This document shows, in pieces, positions 6,005-6,868 of a stretch of 6,868 nucleotides of DNA. Each line of letters opens with the position of its first letter. Position 1 is the first letter of the stretch. The notes under the pieces were generated by a model. It made no database searches. It had not been told where the DNA came from and saw only the letters and a program-made list of their open reading frames with translations. The stretch is from contig JAGOBX010000193.1 of assembly GCA_017999075.1 (NCBI GenBank), positions 1 to 6,868 of the forward strand, given 5' to 3'. The stretch is from Candidatus Babelota bacterium. GTDB taxonomy: Bacteria > JAGOBX01. The position numbers and the translations under genes are program-made.

Positions 6005-6868
6005 ATGAAAAATGAATTTCAGCGTTTTATAGGGCAGTTATTCATAATAGAACTAAAATCAACCGACGGAAAATATTTTACAGAATACAATGAGTATATT
6101 GATGAGTTGCTGAAAAAATATAATGTCGGCGGTTTTATTTTTTTTTCCGGTAATATAATAGATAAAAAACAATTATTGAATTTTATTCGTGAGTTAAAAA
6201 AAAAATCTGAAACACCTCTGTTTATTGCAGTAGACGAAGAAGGTGCGCCGGTTTCCAGGTTAAGAAAAATATTTAAAAAATCATATTTTTCACATAAGGA
6301 GTTGGGTGAAAAAAATAATCCCGAATTAACTTATCAAACTGCTTTTGAAATTGGAACACAAATTAAAAAAATAGGATTTAATATTGATTTTGCTCCAGTA
6401 ATGGATATTTTTAATGAAAAAAAAAATTGTGTCAATAAAAATTCTATGCTGGCAAACCGGACTTTTGGAAATGATTTGAGAAAAAATTTGATTCATACGG
6501 CCTGTTTTTTTAAAGGGCTTGAAGCTGCCGGAATAATTTCATGCCCTAAACATTTTCCTGGATGCGGCGATGCAGTTAAAGATTTGCATAAAGGAAATTC
6601 TATATCTTTAAAAACTTTTGAAGATTTGTCTGCGAATGAATTAAAATCTTATAAAACTGTTATAAACCTCGGATGCAAATTAATTATGATAGGACATAAT
6701 TCGTTTTTTGAAATAAATGAGAAAATAATATACGATGGTAAAGAAATTGTTATTCCAAGTTCGCTGTCGAAAAATATGATAACCGGAGTTTTAAAAAAAA
6801 AAATGAATTACAAAAATTTAATTGTTACTGATTCGTTACGTATGAATTCTATTGCCCAATTGATTAAC
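6005..6868 (+). CDS. glycoside hydrolase family 3, NagZ-like beta-N-acetylhexosaminidase, N-terminal part (cut by the window edge)
   Basis: The frame is open from the ATG at 6005 to the window edge, 288 codons without a stop. Conserved GH3 stations appear in order: FIGQLFIIELKSTD (8-21), DEEGAPVSRL (77-86), FAPVMDI (129-135), NRTFGND (151-157), KHFPGCGD (182-189), DLH (193-195), LIMIGH (226-231) and LIVTDSLRM (272-280). In this family the Asp of TDxLxM (here D276) is the nucleophile, and the Asp/His pair of the DxH loop (D193, H195) supplies the general acid/base, so the enzyme should be active. NagZ enzymes remove N-acetylglucosamine from peptidoglycan fragments during wall recycling. Oddities are C187 where His or Asp is usual, and APV in place of the usual GRV at 81-83. 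No signal peptide, so probably cytoplasmic. An in-frame TAA at 5948 and the absence of ATG, GTG or TTG in between fix the start; no Shine-Dalgarno is visible. The missing C-terminus should hold the last part of the barrel. Confidence 0.9.
   Translation, partial: MKNEFQRFIGQLFIIELKSTDGKYFTEYNEYIDELLKKYNVGGFIFFSGNIIDKKQLLNFIRELKKKSETPLFIAVDEEGAPVSRLRKIFKKSYFSHKELGEKNNPELTYQTAFEIGTQIKKIGFNIDFAPVMDIFNEKKNCVNKNSMLANRTFGNDLRKNLIHTACFFKGLEAAGIISCPKHFPGCGDAVKDLHKGNSISLKTFEDLSANELKSYKTVINLGCKLIMIGHNSFFEINEKIIYDGKEIVIPSSLSKNMITGVLKKKMNYKNLIVTDSLRMNSIAQLIN

Overview
This AT-rich bacterial window carries five protein-coding genes, two of them cut off by the window edges. Its centre is a very large flagellin gene, so the source is a flagellated bacterium with FliA-type (sigma-28) flagellar regulation. 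The phylum cannot be fixed from this sequence. Low GC, a stand-alone RRM protein and a divergent NagZ-like hydrolase fit several lineages (for example Elusimicrobiota/Endomicrobia-like bacteria or spirochaetes), but this is only a suggestion.

Left part, minus strand (1-1161): an unrecognised lysine-rich protein with an N-terminal signal or anchor is followed after 37 bases by the first 59 codons of a radical SAM enzyme (CxxxCxxC motif visible), which runs off the left edge. The two probably form one operon.

Divergent intergenic region (1162-1430): a sigma-28 promoter (TTAAGTTT-N11-GCCGATAT) points right into the flagellin gene. Just downstream, at the predicted 5' end of the mRNA, are two copies of a GGATGTAATTTA repeat. 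Each matches the CsrA RNA-binding consensus RUACARGGAUGU at 11 of 12 positions, and the GGA lies in the loop of a small hairpin. A mirror-image GCCGATTA on the other strand suggests, weakly, that the minus-strand operon may share flagellar control.

Centre (1431-4934): one 1167-residue reading frame encodes two complete flagellins in tandem. The first has a HExxH zinc-peptidase (flagellinolysin type) in its surface-exposed variable region. The second has a six-bladed TolB/PD40-like beta-propeller in the same position. The predicted product is a filament protein of two fused subunits displaying a protease and a propeller side by side. This is the outstanding feature of the window.

Right part: a sigma-70 promoter and a structured leader of about 140 bases precede a small RRM RNA-binding protein (5156-5464), which is followed by two stem-loops. 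About 440 bases without a convincing gene separate it from the N-terminal 288 codons of a glycoside hydrolase family 3 (NagZ-like) enzyme that runs off the right edge.
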